A stretch of DNA of 64,000 nucleotides from Natrinema gelatinilyticum (GTDB taxonomy: Archaea > Halobacteriota > Halobacteria > Halobacteriales > Natrialbaceae). The position numbers were made by a program, and so were the translations under genes. Where the stretch lies: contig NZ_CP100756.1 of the NCBI RefSeq assembly GCF_024266705.1, forward strand, positions 3,286,001-3,350,000, given 5' to 3'. The notes under the pieces were generated by a model. That model had not been told where the DNA came from. It did not search any database and saw only the letters and a program-made list of their open reading frames with translations. Of this stretch, positions 16,694 through 25,099 are shown one piece after another (the first letter of the stretch is position 1; every line of letters starts with the position of its first letter).

Positions 16694-18427
16694 ATGGAGT
16701 TCGCCACGTTCGCCGACCGCGCCGGGACGATCGAGGCCGAGTCCGCGGATCTCGAGATCGTCGCTCACGTCCGAGAGCTGCTGGCTGGTGCCGGCGGTGA
16801 CCTCGAGGTGGTCACGCGTTTCGCCCAGGGACGGGTATTCGCAGCCTGGGACTCGACGACGCTCGACGTCGGACCGAGCGCGTGTTACGAGGCGATCGCC
16901 CGCGCGGCCGGGACCAACGTGGATGCCGAGGACGTCGAGGACAAGCTCGCGTCGGTCGGCGAAATCGGGGCCGTGGCGGCCAGCTACGATTTCAGCGGCC
17001 AACGTGGGCTTGGCGCGTTTACGAGCGCTGGTGACGACCAGACCGGGAGCGGCGGCGACCTCTCCGTCCGCGAGGTCGCCGACACGCTCAAGGCTCTCGC
17101 GGCCGCCGAGGGCTCGGGCAGTCAGGACCGCAAAGTCGACCTTCTCTTCGGGCTGTTCAACCGGTGCTCGAGCGAGGAAGCCCGCTACCTCGCCCGGCTC
17201 GTCCTCTCCGAGATGCGCATCGGTGTCGGCGAGGGAACGGTCCGAGATGCGATCGCCGATGCGTTCGTCGTGCCCAGGGATCGGGTCGAGCGTGCCCTGC
17301 AGGTTTCGAACGATTACGGGAACGTCGCCCGGATCGCGAGGGACGACGGCCTCGAGGGACTGGACGCGATGGCCCTCGAGGTGGGCCGCCCCGTCCAGGC
17401 GATGCTCGCTCAGGCGGGGACGGTGACGGATGCACTGGGGGAGTGGGACGAAGCTGGCGTCGAATGGAAATACGATGGGGCACGGATCCAACTGCATTAC
17501 GAACCGGCCGACGCTGACGGGCCCAGCGAGTCCGGCGAAACCAGGGTCTTTTCGAGAAATATGGAGGACGTCACCGATGCCCTTCCCGAAGTGGTCGAGT
17601 TCGCCCAGGAGACGCTCGCGGTACCCGCAATCCTCGACGGCGAGGTCGTCGCAGTCGACGACGACGGGACGCCGCTCCCGTTTCAGGCGGTTCTGAGGCG
17701 CTTCCGTCGGAAACACGACGTCGCGAAAGCGCGCGAGGACGTCACCGTTCGGCCGGTCTTTTTCGATTGCCTGCACGTCGACGGTGTAGACCTGCTCGAG
17801 GAACCGTTGACGACGCGCCACGAACGCCTCCGGTCGGTGCTGGTCGATTGGGAGGCTGATACGGATCGTATCGGGGACGACGAAATCGAGGGGCTCTCGC
17901 TCCTCTGGGAGACCGCCGATCCCGACGAAATCGAGTCGATCGACGCTGAGGCGCTCGAAGCGGGTCACGAGGGCATCATGCTGAAAGACCCCGAGTCGAT
18001 GTACACGCCGGGTCGCCGGGGCAAGAACTGGCGCAAGCGCAAACCCGACGTCGAGACGCTGGATTGCGTTGTGACTGGTGCCGAGTGGGGCGAGGGACGG
18101 CGGGCGACGTTCCTCGGGACCTTCGAACTCTCCGTGCGTGCAGGCGATGCCCTCGAGACGGTCGGCAAGGTCGCGACCGGCATCACCGACGAGAAACTCG
18201 CCGAATTGACCGACCTGCTCGACCCCCATATCGTTGCGGAGGAGGGTCAGGAGGTGGACTTAGAACCCGCCGTCGTCTTCGAGGTCGGCTACGAGGAGAT
18301 TCAAACATCGCCGACCTATTCGTCGGGCTACGCGCTTCGGTTCCCTCGGTTCGTCGGCGTCCGGCCCGACAAGGACCCCGGCGATGCGGACACGCTCGAG
18401 CAACTCGAGCGACTCCGAAAGCAGTGA
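16694..18427 (+). CDS. lig: ATP-dependent DNA ligase
   Basis: 577 residues, of archaeal/eukaryotic type. An N-terminal DNA-binding domain precedes the nucleotidyltransferase core. The adenylation lysine is Lys259 in EWKYDGARIQLHY. Further motifs are ILDGEVVAVDDDG, EGIMLKDPESMYTPGRRGKNW and the C-terminal OB-fold region with ATGITDEKLAELTDLL. It seals nicks between Okazaki fragments and in repair. A short promoter region of about 147 bases separates it from the divergent ligase-like gene. Confidence 0.95.
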   Translation: MEFATFADRAGTIEAESADLEIVAHVRELLAGAGGDLEVVTRFAQGRVFAAWDSTTLDVGPSACYEAIARAAGTNVDAEDVEDKLASVGEIGAVAASYDFSGQRGLGAFTSAGDDQTGSGGDLSVREVADTLKALAAAEGSGSQDRKVDLLFGLFNRCSSEEARYLARLVLSEMRIGVGEGTVRDAIADAFVVPRDRVERALQVSNDYGNVARIARDDGLEGLDAMALEVGRPVQAMLAQAGTVTDALGEWDEAGVEWKYDGARIQLHYEPADADGPSESGETRVFSRNMEDVTDALPEVVEFAQETLAVPAILDGEVVAVDDDGTPLPFQAVLRRFRRKHDVAKAREDVTVRPVFFDCLHVDGVDLLEEPLTTRHERLRSVLVDWEADTDRIGDDEIEGLSLLWETADPDEIESIDAEALEAGHEGIMLKDPESMYTPGRRGKNWRKRKPDVETLDCVVTGAEWGEGRRATFLGTFELSVRAGDALETVGKVATGITDEKLAELTDLLDPHIVAEEGQEVDLEPAVVFEVGYEEIQTSPTYSSGYALRFPRFVGVRPDKDPGDADTLEQLERLRKQ

Positions 18428-18583
18428 CTGTGGACCGCGGTTCGATCGACTGACGTCCGAAACCGTATAGGCTCGACAGCGAGCAGGAGGTTCTTCCCGC
18501 CCACCCGACTGAACGGGCGGGCGCTCGTACGCGACCGACCACATGTAAGCACCCTTAAGAGCCACGGGAAACAGAATTCGCGT

Positions 18584-19735
18584 ATGCAACCGCGCGACCT
18601 GTCCGATCACGTCGCCTACGAGGCGGGTCGAGGAATCGAGGAAGTCGCCCGCGAACTCGGGCGTGACCCCTCCGAATTCGTCAAACTCGCTTCGAACGAG
18701 AATCCGCACGGTCCCTCGCCGGCAGCAGCCGTCGCTATCCGCGAGACAGCCTCGAGCGTCAGTTCCTATCCGAAGGCCGCCCACGCAGACCTCACCGCGG
18801 CCGTCGCCGATCGCTGGGATGTCGCCGACGCACAGGTCTGGCTGGCAAACGGTGGCGACGGTGCGATCGACTACCTCCATCGGGCGACCGTAGAGCCGTG
18901 TGACGACGTCCTCGTTCCCACACCTGGCTTCGCCTACTACGGGATGAGTTCGCGCTTCCACCACAGCGACGTACGCGAGTACGACCTCTCTCGGGCCCAC
19001 GATTTCGAACAAGACGCAGACACCGTCCTCGAAGCCTACGACGACGAACGGATCGTCTGGCTCACCAGCCCGCACAACCCGACCGGATCGACCATCGCAC
19101 TCGAGCAAATCGACCGACTCGCCGACGAGACCCACGAGGAAACGTTGATCGTCGTCGACGAGGCGTACGGTGAGTTCGCCGATCGGGATAGCGCCGTTAC
19201 CCTCATCCAGGGTCGGAACGGATACGACGCCCGGACCGACGTTGCCGTATTACGCACGTTCTCGAAGGCGTACGGGCTGGCCGGCGTCCGACTCGGATAC
19301 GCCGTCGTTCCCGACGCGTGGGCGGACGCCTACGCACGTGTGAACACGCCATTTGCAGCGAGCGAACTCGCGTGCCGGGCCGGTCTCGGCGCTATCGAAG
19401 ACGAAGAACACGTCGTGCGGACGGTCGAAACGACCCACGAGTCCCGCGAGTACATGCGCGAGAACATCGATGCCCACGTCTGGAAGAGCGAGGGGAATTT
19501 CGTCCTCGTCGATGTCGGTGACGCCTCGACTGTGGCCGAAACGATGCAAGAGCGAGGTGTCATCGTTCGAGACTGTTCGAGCTTCGGCCTTCCTGGGTGT
19601 ATCCGCATCACCTGCGGCACGGAGACCGAAACCGAGCAAGCCGTCGAGACACTCAACGACGCCCTCATCGATCTCGAACTCGGGACGGATAGCGCCGACG
19701 AACCGGACACGGGTCCGGAGGTGGCAGACCCATGA
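18584..19735 (+). CDS. hisC: Histidinol-phosphate aminotransferase
   Basis: 383 residues, a fold-type I PLP aminotransferase that makes histidinol phosphate in histidine biosynthesis. The PLP lysine is Lys228 in LRTFSKAYGLAGVRLGYA. KLASNENPHGPSP near the N terminus and SPHNPTGST are class signatures. The acidic C-terminal tail (LGTDSADEPDTGPEVADP) is typical halophilic decoration. The stop overlaps the next start by 4 bases (ATGA), so it heads a tightly coupled three-gene operon. Confidence 0.92.
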   Translation: MQPRDLSDHVAYEAGRGIEEVARELGRDPSEFVKLASNENPHGPSPAAAVAIRETASSVSSYPKAAHADLTAAVADRWDVADAQVWLANGGDGAIDYLHRATVEPCDDVLVPTPGFAYYGMSSRFHHSDVREYDLSRAHDFEQDADTVLEAYDDERIVWLTSPHNPTGSTIALEQIDRLADETHEETLIVVDEAYGEFADRDSAVTLIQGRNGYDARTDVAVLRTFSKAYGLAGVRLGYAVVPDAWADAYARVNTPFAASELACRAGLGAIEDEEHVVRTVETTHESREYMRENIDAHVWKSEGNFVLVDVGDASTVAETMQERGVIVRDCSSFGLPGCIRITCGTETETEQAVETLNDALIDLELGTDSADEPDTGPEVADP

Positions 19736-20277
19736 GAATCGCAGTCACTGGTACTCCCGGAACCGGGAAAACGACCGCGACGAACCTGTTCGCGTCCAGA
19801 CGAGCTGAAGCTGATCGCGACGAGGCCCGTCCCGGTCTCGAGGTAATTCACCTCAACAGCGTCCTCGAGGACGAAGCGTTCTACACGGACATCGACGCCG
19901 ACCGCGACAGCGTGGTTGCCGACCTCGAGGCACTCGGGGAGTGGCTCGAGGGCCGTGACGACGTCGTGATCGAATCTCACCTCGCCCATCACTTCGACGC
20001 TGATCGAGTTGCCGTCCTCCGGTGTCACCCAGAAACGCTCGCGGATCGATTGCTCGAGCGCGGCGAGAGCGAGCGCAAGGCCCGAGAGAACGCTGAAAGC
20101 GAGGCGCTCGACGTCATCCTGTCGGAAGCGGTCGCCGAACACGACCGCGCATCGGTCTTCGAAATCGATACGACCGACCGTGATCCCGAGGGCGTCGCCG
20201 ACGATCTCGCAGCCGTCGCGGCGGGGACGCGTGAACCGAGCGCCGGCGATGTCGACTTCGTGGGGTATCTGACATGA
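19732..20277 (+). CDS. Putative adenylate kinase, Fap7/AK6 type
   Basis: 181 residues with an intact P-loop GTPGTGKTTATNLFA (residues 7-21), then HLNSVLEDEAFYTDID and IESHLAHHFDADRVAVLRC. The family includes Fap7, an adenylate kinase/ATPase that works in small-subunit ribosome maturation in archaea and eukaryotes. It lies between hisC and the phosphatidyltransferase with 4-base overlaps on both sides. The order hisC, kinase, CDP-alcohol transferase recurs in haloarchaea. Confidence 0.85.
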   Translation: MRIAVTGTPGTGKTTATNLFASRRAEADRDEARPGLEVIHLNSVLEDEAFYTDIDADRDSVVADLEALGEWLEGRDDVVIESHLAHHFDADRVAVLRCHPETLADRLLERGESERKARENAESEALDVILSEAVAEHDRASVFEIDTTDRDPEGVADDLAAVAAGTREPSAGDVDFVGYLT

Positions 20278-20888
20278 CGCTAGACAAGTTCCGTCCCTAC
20301 GTATCGCGGTTTCTCGATCCGTTCGTTGCCGGGTTCGACCGGGTCGGAATGACGCCGAACGGCGTGAGCGTGATCGCGTTCGGGATGGCCGTCCTGGCCG
20401 CGGCGGCCTTCGCCCTCGGTGGGCGCGGAGAGCCGATGTGGTACGCCGTTGCGGCGGCGCTGGTCTTTTGCAACGGCTGGCTCGACATCGTCGACGGCGC
20501 ACTTGCGCGCGAACAGGAGGCCGCCTCGGCGGGCGGTGATCTGCTCGATCACGTCCTCGACCGGTACGCGGACATCGTCGTCATCGCCGGACTCGCGGCG
20601 GGACTCGAGGACTACCTGCTCGGCTTCGTCGCCGTAACCGGCGTCGTGATGACCTCGTATCTCGGAACACAAGCGCAGGCGGTCGGTCTCGACCGAGTTT
20701 ACGGCGGACTCGTCGGTCGTGCGGACCGACTGGCGATCATCGGACTCGTCGGCTTTCTCGCGTATCCGCTCGCTGGGACGACTCTCGGCGGGTTTTCGAT
20801 CGTGGGCTGGCTCCTGATTTTCCTCGCGGTCGTCGGCCATGCGACCGCGATCCAGCGGTTTTACTACTCCTGGGCCGCACTCGAGTAA
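20274..20888 (+). CDS. CDP-alcohol phosphatidyltransferase family (archaeal lipid head-group enzyme)
   Basis: 204 residues with about six membrane helices. The CDP-alcohol signature DxxDGxxAR(8x)GxxxDxxxD is complete from Asp66, with DIVDGALAREQEA and later GGDLLDHVLD. It transfers an alcohol-phosphate head group onto CDP-archaeol in the membrane; archaetidylinositol phosphate synthase is the likeliest specific role. The ATG overlaps the kinase stop (ATGA). The substrate cannot be fixed from sequence alone. Confidence 0.88.
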   Translation: MTLDKFRPYVSRFLDPFVAGFDRVGMTPNGVSVIAFGMAVLAAAAFALGGRGEPMWYAVAAALVFCNGWLDIVDGALAREQEAASAGGDLLDHVLDRYADIVVIAGLAAGLEDYLLGFVAVTGVVMTSYLGTQAQAVGLDRVYGGLVGRADRLAIIGLVGFLAYPLAGTTLGGFSIVGWLLIFLAVVGHATAIQRFYYSWAALE

Positions 20889-20975
20889 TCGCACGCTTCG
20901 TCGACGAACCCCCCGCTCTCTCCGATTCGCGACCGCGCCGTATGCTTTATCCCTTGCCACGATATAGGGTTTCAC

Positions 20976-21524
20976 ATGGTTCAGTGCGAGATGTGTGGGG
21001 CCGAGACGTCGTCCCCGAAGACCATCAAAGTCGAGGGCGCGAAGCTAGACGTATGTTCGAACTGTACCGACTTCGGAACCGAGGTGAAACAGCCCTCGAG
21101 TTCGAGTGCATCGACGAAGTACTCGACAGACTCACGTTCGTCGTCCTCGAGCGATGGCACTCAGTCCGCCGGCTCGAGTACCGGATCGTCGAGTTCGAGT
21201 AGCTCGAGCCAGCGCCGTCGGAGGGACATGTTCGACGACATGGAAGAACTCGCGACTGACTACGACGACCGGGTCCGCAACGCGCGCGAGGGCAAGGGGC
21301 TCAGTCAATCCGATCTCGCAAACGAACTCAACGAGAAGGCAAGCCTGATCCGCAAAATCGAGCGCGGTGATACGCTTCCGAGCGACCGCGTGCAGTCGAA
21401 ACTCGAGAACTATCTCGATATCGATCTGAACGCGGAGGGAAGTTCGGGCGGAGACTCGGAGTGGTCCGGCGGTTCCTCGACGGGGAGTTATACCCTCGGT
21501 GACGTCGTCAAACGCAAGGACTGA
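20976..21524 (+). CDS. Multiprotein bridging factor MBF1-type transcription factor
   Basis: 182 residues. An N-terminal zinc ribbon has Cys4, Cys7, Cys27 and Cys30. A long serine-rich linker (about residues 41-80) follows, then a cro/C1-type helix-turn-helix with AREGKGLSQSDLANELNEKA and LIRKIERGDTLPSD. This architecture is archaeal MBF1, a protein that associates with ribosomes or basal transcription machinery. The linker is unusually long and almost pure serine, a low-complexity halophile feature. A short gap separates it from the upstream operon. Confidence 0.9.
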   Translation: MVQCEMCGAETSSPKTIKVEGAKLDVCSNCTDFGTEVKQPSSSSASTKYSTDSRSSSSSDGTQSAGSSTGSSSSSSSSQRRRRDMFDDMEELATDYDDRVRNAREGKGLSQSDLANELNEKASLIRKIERGDTLPSDRVQSKLENYLDIDLNAEGSSGGDSEWSGGSSTGSYTLGDVVKRKD

Positions 21525-21598
21525 CTCGCCGTGGACGACGTCGAACTCGACACCAATGACTCGGAAGCTATTTCTTTCGTGCGAGAGGGGTTGGCGAT

Positions 21599-22243
21599 AT
21601 GTTCGTCCTCGTTAACCTGAAGACGTATCCGTGCGATCCGGTCGACGTGGCAGAGGCCGTCCGCGACGTCGACGCCACCACAGACGCTCGCCTGGCCGTC
21701 GCGCCACAAGCGGCGCATTTGGAACGGGTTGCCGATACGGGTGCGGAGACGTGGGCCCAGCACGTCGATCCGATCGAGCACGGGAGCAACACCGGCCACA
21801 CACTTGCGGAAGCTGCCGCCGACGCGGGTGCGGTCGGAACGCTGATCAACCACTCCGAGCGACGACTGAAACTGGCAGCGATCGACGGATCTGTCAGGGC
21901 GGCCGAGCGGACCAATCTCGAGACGGTCGTCTGCGCGAACAATCCGGCTCAGATCGGCGCAGCCGCAGCGCTGAGTCCGGATGCCGTCGCCGTCGAGCCG
22001 CCTGCACTCATTGGGACCGGCACACCGGTCAGCCAGGCCGATCCTGACGTCGTCGAAGACGCCGTCGAGGCCGCTGAGAACGTCGATTCGGACGTCTCAG
22101 TTCTCTGTGGCGCGGGAATCAGTACGGGCGAAGACGTCGTCGCGGCCGACGATCTCGGCGCCGAAGGCGTTTTGCTGGCAAGCGGCGTCGCGAAGGCGGC
22201 GGATCCGACGGCGGCGCTCGAGAACCTGGTCGAACTGCTCTGA
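21599..22243 (+). CDS. tpiA: Triosephosphate isomerase
   Basis: 214 residues, the short archaeal form. Asn6 and Lys8 in [10 protein letters not shown] match the substrate-binding pair. NHSERRLKL carries the electrophilic histidine, and [12 protein letters not shown] carries the catalytic glutamate. It interconverts glyceraldehyde-3-phosphate and dihydroxyacetone phosphate in the cytoplasm. The start at 21599 gives the canonical N terminus. It lies 74 bases after MBF1 on the same strand. Confidence 0.95.
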   Translation: MFVLVNLKTYPCDPVDVAEAVRDVDATTDARLAVAPQAAHLERVADTGAETWAQHVDPIEHGSNTGHTLAEAAADAGAVGTLINHSERRLKLAAIDGSVRAAERTNLETVVCANNPAQIGAAAALSPDAVAVEPPALIGTGTPVSQADPDVVEDAVEAAENVDSDVSVLCGAGISTGEDVVAADDLGAEGVLLASGVAKAADPTAALENLVELL

Positions 22244-22340
22244 ACTGACGATACTGACGCCAGTCTGCAGGTGTGACACTCGTCAGTTGACACGGGTGCA
22301 GGGCCAACCGATTTTTCCCTGTCTCCGTCGAAGTACTCGT

Positions 22341-22790
22341 ATGACTGACGACGAGCTCGGTACAGAGCGAGACGCCGGTGTCGCGGAGCGGGTCGCCACG
22401 GACGAGCCGTCCCTGGCCGTCACCCTCGAGAACCGATTGATGAGCCACGGTATTTACGTTACCACCGCCTCGTGGACGGGCGAGGCTGACCAGCCCGTCG
22501 ACGACGGAGCCGGATTGAACCTCAAGTACGAAATCGTCTCCAACGCCACCACGGTCACGAGCGACGAAGTCGGGGCAGTGGTTCGGTCGCTTCTGACGAT
22601 CAGTGACGAACGCGAGTGGACGCCGGGCCGACTCGAGGTGACGTCACTGACGACCGACGGCGCCATCCGTGGACGGTGGCGCGTCGAGCGAGAGTGGTTC
22701 GAGCGACTCGGAACGGAGCTCTCGCAGGTCGAATTCTCCAGGCGTGTTCTCACGACCATCGAGAATAATCGTCGCGATCGAGACAGTTGA
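22341..22790 (+). CDS. Conserved haloarchaeal protein of unknown function
   Basis: 149 acidic residues, soluble, without membrane helices or metal motifs. The ATG at 22341 gives MTDDELGTERDAGVAERVAT. The central part (LNLKYEIVSNATTVTSDEVG) and the C-terminal REWFERLGTELSQVEFSRRV suggest a compact alpha/beta domain. It follows tpiA by about 100 bases on the same strand, so it may share regulation. I do not recognise a named family. Confidence 0.7.
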   Translation: MTDDELGTERDAGVAERVATDEPSLAVTLENRLMSHGIYVTTASWTGEADQPVDDGAGLNLKYEIVSNATTVTSDEVGAVVRSLLTISDEREWTPGRLEVTSLTTDGAIRGRWRVEREWFERLGTELSQVEFSRRVLTTIENNRRDRDS

Positions 22791-22850
22791 TGAATACGAA
22801 CTGAGATCGATTACTGATTGCTCACACACCTGATTATTACAGGCTATCCA

Positions 22851-23110
22851 ATAGCTGGAGAACAGGTGTTCGTTTCATACGCTCCCGAAAGCGACTCGAG
22901 GGACGTCTCGCCAATGATGCCGTCGTGGTCGCTGTCCTGCCCGAGAACGCGGCGAACAAATGCCTGGATCGACCAGAAAATCGGCTACTCGGTCGCCAAG
23001 GGGATTCCGGTGTTGCCGTTGTGAGACGAGGACGTGAGTCGCTGCGGCTACATCGGCGACGTCGAGGGCGTGACGATCGATCGAGACAATCCCTCGTTTA
23101 CAGGTGGTCA
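22851..23110 (+). pseudogene. Broken TIR-domain protein gene
   Basis: Three pieces of a TIR-type domain are spread over two frames. GEQVFVSYAPESDSR (from about 22857) corresponds to the first strand. LANDAVVVAVLPENAANK follows in the +1 frame (about 22908-22962). AWIDQKIGYSVAKGIPVLPL returns to the first frame and runs into TGA at 23022-23024. Beyond the stop, GYIGDVEGVTIDRDNPSFT is still family-like. The part between the first two pieces is too short for an intact domain, so there is an internal deletion as well as a frameshift and a stop. The glutamate usual after WIDQ is Lys. It is probably a decayed defence or NAD-consuming protein. Confidence 0.55.
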
Positions 23111-23803
23111 CGGTGACTGCCACTGGCTTGACCCCGTGGATGAAGCCGACAGTTGGTGAGACACCCAAGTACGTCGGAACATACCACATACAGGCGGTGT
23201 GACGGCACCACTCGCGTCTGGCTGAGAGTCCCCAACCACGGACGGTCAGACGCCCCGCCGTGACTACCACGGAGGGGTGGGAGACTCTGAATGCACGCCT
23301 TCGGAGACTGCACTCCCAGTGGATTCCCTCGCGGCATCTGCAACGTGCGTTTGTCGAGGGAACCTCGACAGGCTGTCAGACGACGTCTGACAACGTCGTA
23401 GAACCAGGACGCCTCGGGGTCGTTCGAGAGAGCGGAGCTTTCTCGTGATGACGAAAGGCCGAATGTCTTTCGAACCACTTGACGCCGAGGCGTTTCACAA
23501 TTGCGTGTGCGTATCCATCGATCGAAATCATCGGTTTCGAACTCGAAGGCACTGTTGAGTAGGATTTGCTTACCGAATGTCACCGAACGGATCAGTCGGT
23601 CGGCGTTCCTGAACGGCGACGATAACAAAGTGCCCTCAAACCGACCAACCACTCGTGCGAGGCGATCCTCGCACGGAGACGCTCTGTCCGTTGGATGGCG
23701 CTCGGCGACCAACCGTCGCCGAGTTCCTCCTCTCCTGTCAGATTAGACGCGGCGTTCGATTCGAATCGGGAAACCAATAGTCCCTCGGTCCCGACTCTCG
23801 AGT
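23111..23803. other. Gene-poor stretch, possibly mobile-element debris
   Basis: About 690 bases without a convincing gene. On the minus strand near 23225-23290 a reading RLTVRGWGLSAR resembles the tail found in some haloarchaeal IS200/IS605 (TnpB-type) remnants. Imperfect inverted arms also lie around 23225 and 23285. The evidence is weak and I make no firm call. Confidence 0.25.
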
Positions 23804-24229
23804 ATGGACACGGCAGTTCGATCCGAAAGTTACGCCGACGGGTTCGACCGCGAACGGATCGTCACGGCTGTTGTCGACGTCTGTTTGGTAGCCGCCCTGG
23901 TTCTGCTCGGGAACATCGAGCACGGCGGAGATCCGATCGCCGATCCGATCGACTCGCTCGGCACTGTCGCACCGTTTGTGATCGGGTGGCTCTCGGTCGC
24001 ACTACTCGCAGGTACTTACACGCGCGACCGTCCACTGGACGCGGACGGTGTTCGACTGATAGCCGTCACCTGGATCGCTTCGGCCAACGTTGGACTCATG
24101 CTTCGAGCCTCCTCGCTATTCGACGGGGGAATGACCTGGCCGTTCCCGCTCGTGATAACAGGAACCGGACTGATCGTTCTGCTGGGCTGGCGACTCGGAT
24201 ACGGCCTCTACAGTCGTACGAGGTCGTGA
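23804..24229 (+). CDS. DUF3054 family membrane protein
   Basis: 141 residues with four predicted membrane helices (about residues 20-37, 53-71, 84-103 and 112-134). The pattern VTAVVDVCLVAALVLLGNIE, then VAPFVIGWLSVALLAGTYTR, and the closing LVITGTGLIVLLGWRLGYG, matches DUF3054 proteins, a small integral membrane family in archaea and actinobacteria with no assigned function. The start at 23804 precedes a short charged N terminus. Confidence 0.8.
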   Translation: MDTAVRSESYADGFDRERIVTAVVDVCLVAALVLLGNIEHGGDPIADPIDSLGTVAPFVIGWLSVALLAGTYTRDRPLDADGVRLIAVTWIASANVGLMLRASSLFDGGMTWPFPLVITGTGLIVLLGWRLGYGLYSRTRS

Positions 24230-24476
24230 CGTCCCGTTCTCACGTCTTTTGTTCGTATCGGACGATGTGAAACACGTGTCTCTTTCTTTTCCACTTCTAT
24301 TTCCCGGTTTTGGAGTGTGTAGTGGCCGGTTTCACGGATCACGACCGTCGACGGAATTCGACTGGACATAATTACTGCTATTTCAGTATCGATATAATGG
24401 TGTCATAAGTTATGGGAATCCACAGCTTTGGCCACCAGTTAGAAACACATCTACCACGAGCCGATTATGGGGAACA

Positions 24477-24484
24477 CTTATATG
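24477..24484 (+). promoter_or_regulatory. TATA-like box for the small membrane protein at 24512
   Basis: CTTATATG lies about 28 bases ahead of the ATG at 24512, consistent with a leaderless transcript. The whole region 24360-24510 is AT-rich for this genome. Confidence 0.55.
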
Positions 24485-24511
24485 CCTGTTCCTCATAGTA
24501 CAGGATAGATT

Positions 24512-24727
24512 ATGACTGGATATTACGACCTTGTTCTTGGCCTCATCCCGGTCGCACTGCTCGGTATCACCGCAGCCCTGACGTTCGTGGGACTATCGAT
24601 AACTGCTGCAGTGCCGCTCGGTTCGTTCGTCGCGATGGGAATCATCGGTCACGCGATGTTTGTCAACACCCCCGCAAACGCCTCCGACGAGGCCCAGTCT
24701 ACGCGTCCCCCGCTCAACGCGGATTGA
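24512..24727 (+). CDS. Small two-transmembrane protein
   Basis: 71 residues with two hydrophobic helices (about 6-29 and 33-49) and a polar C-terminal tail rich in Asn, Ala and Asp. A well-placed TATA-like box supports expression. Proteins of this size and layout are common in haloarchaea and functionally uncharacterised. Confidence 0.65.
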   Translation: MTGYYDLVLGLIPVALLGITAALTFVGLSITAAVPLGSFVAMGIIGHAMFVNTPANASDEAQSTRPPLNAD

Positions 24728-25036
24728 GTTATCCAGTCTCCATTCTCGCTACTAGATTGCGTTCAATTCCCCGTTCCCTCTCGATTTCGCGCTGACGCCC
24801 GTTCCCGACAGCGTGTTCCTTCCTCACTCGGATGACGCAGCCCTCGAACCTCCAGTCGACACCGTCGAGGCGGTCCGCACGCGGTCTCGACTGTACCCGT
24901 CCCGTGCCTATTGCTACACGCAGACTAGGTCGACGACGGAAGTCTCCGTTTCTTCGGGGACGGTGGACGGTCGGGCGCTGACTGGGAGTCCGTGCTGTCG
25001 CAGCGCGGGCTCAGTTACATCGAAGGACCCGGTCGT

Positions 25037-25064
25037 GGCCCGGTTATTTGATAATCACCGGGCC
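25037..25064. terminator. Hairpin in the 372-base gap 24728-25099
   Basis: Perfect 8-bp arms GGCCCGGT (25037-25044) and ACCGGGCC (25057-25064) enclose a 12-base AT-rich loop. It lies 36 bases beyond the stop of the minus-strand fusion gene. A transcript-end or stabilising structure is plausible, although no T-tract is present. The rest of this gap shows nothing recognisable. Confidence 0.4.
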
Positions 25065-25099
25065 GGAGGACTGTTCTCGACGACGCGGGTTCGAGCCTG

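Noticed and set aside
16667..18229. 520-codon minus-strand open frame
   Set aside because: It is antisense to DNA ligase with its intact KYDGAR motif; no recognisable domain in the translation.
19330..20502. 390-codon minus-strand open frame
   Set aside because: It runs across three overlapping plus-strand genes (hisC, kinase, CDP-alcohol transferase) and has no motif of its own.
23111..23803. A complete IS200/IS605 element
   Set aside because: Only a short tail-like reading and imperfect arms are seen; no transposase frame of useful length exists.
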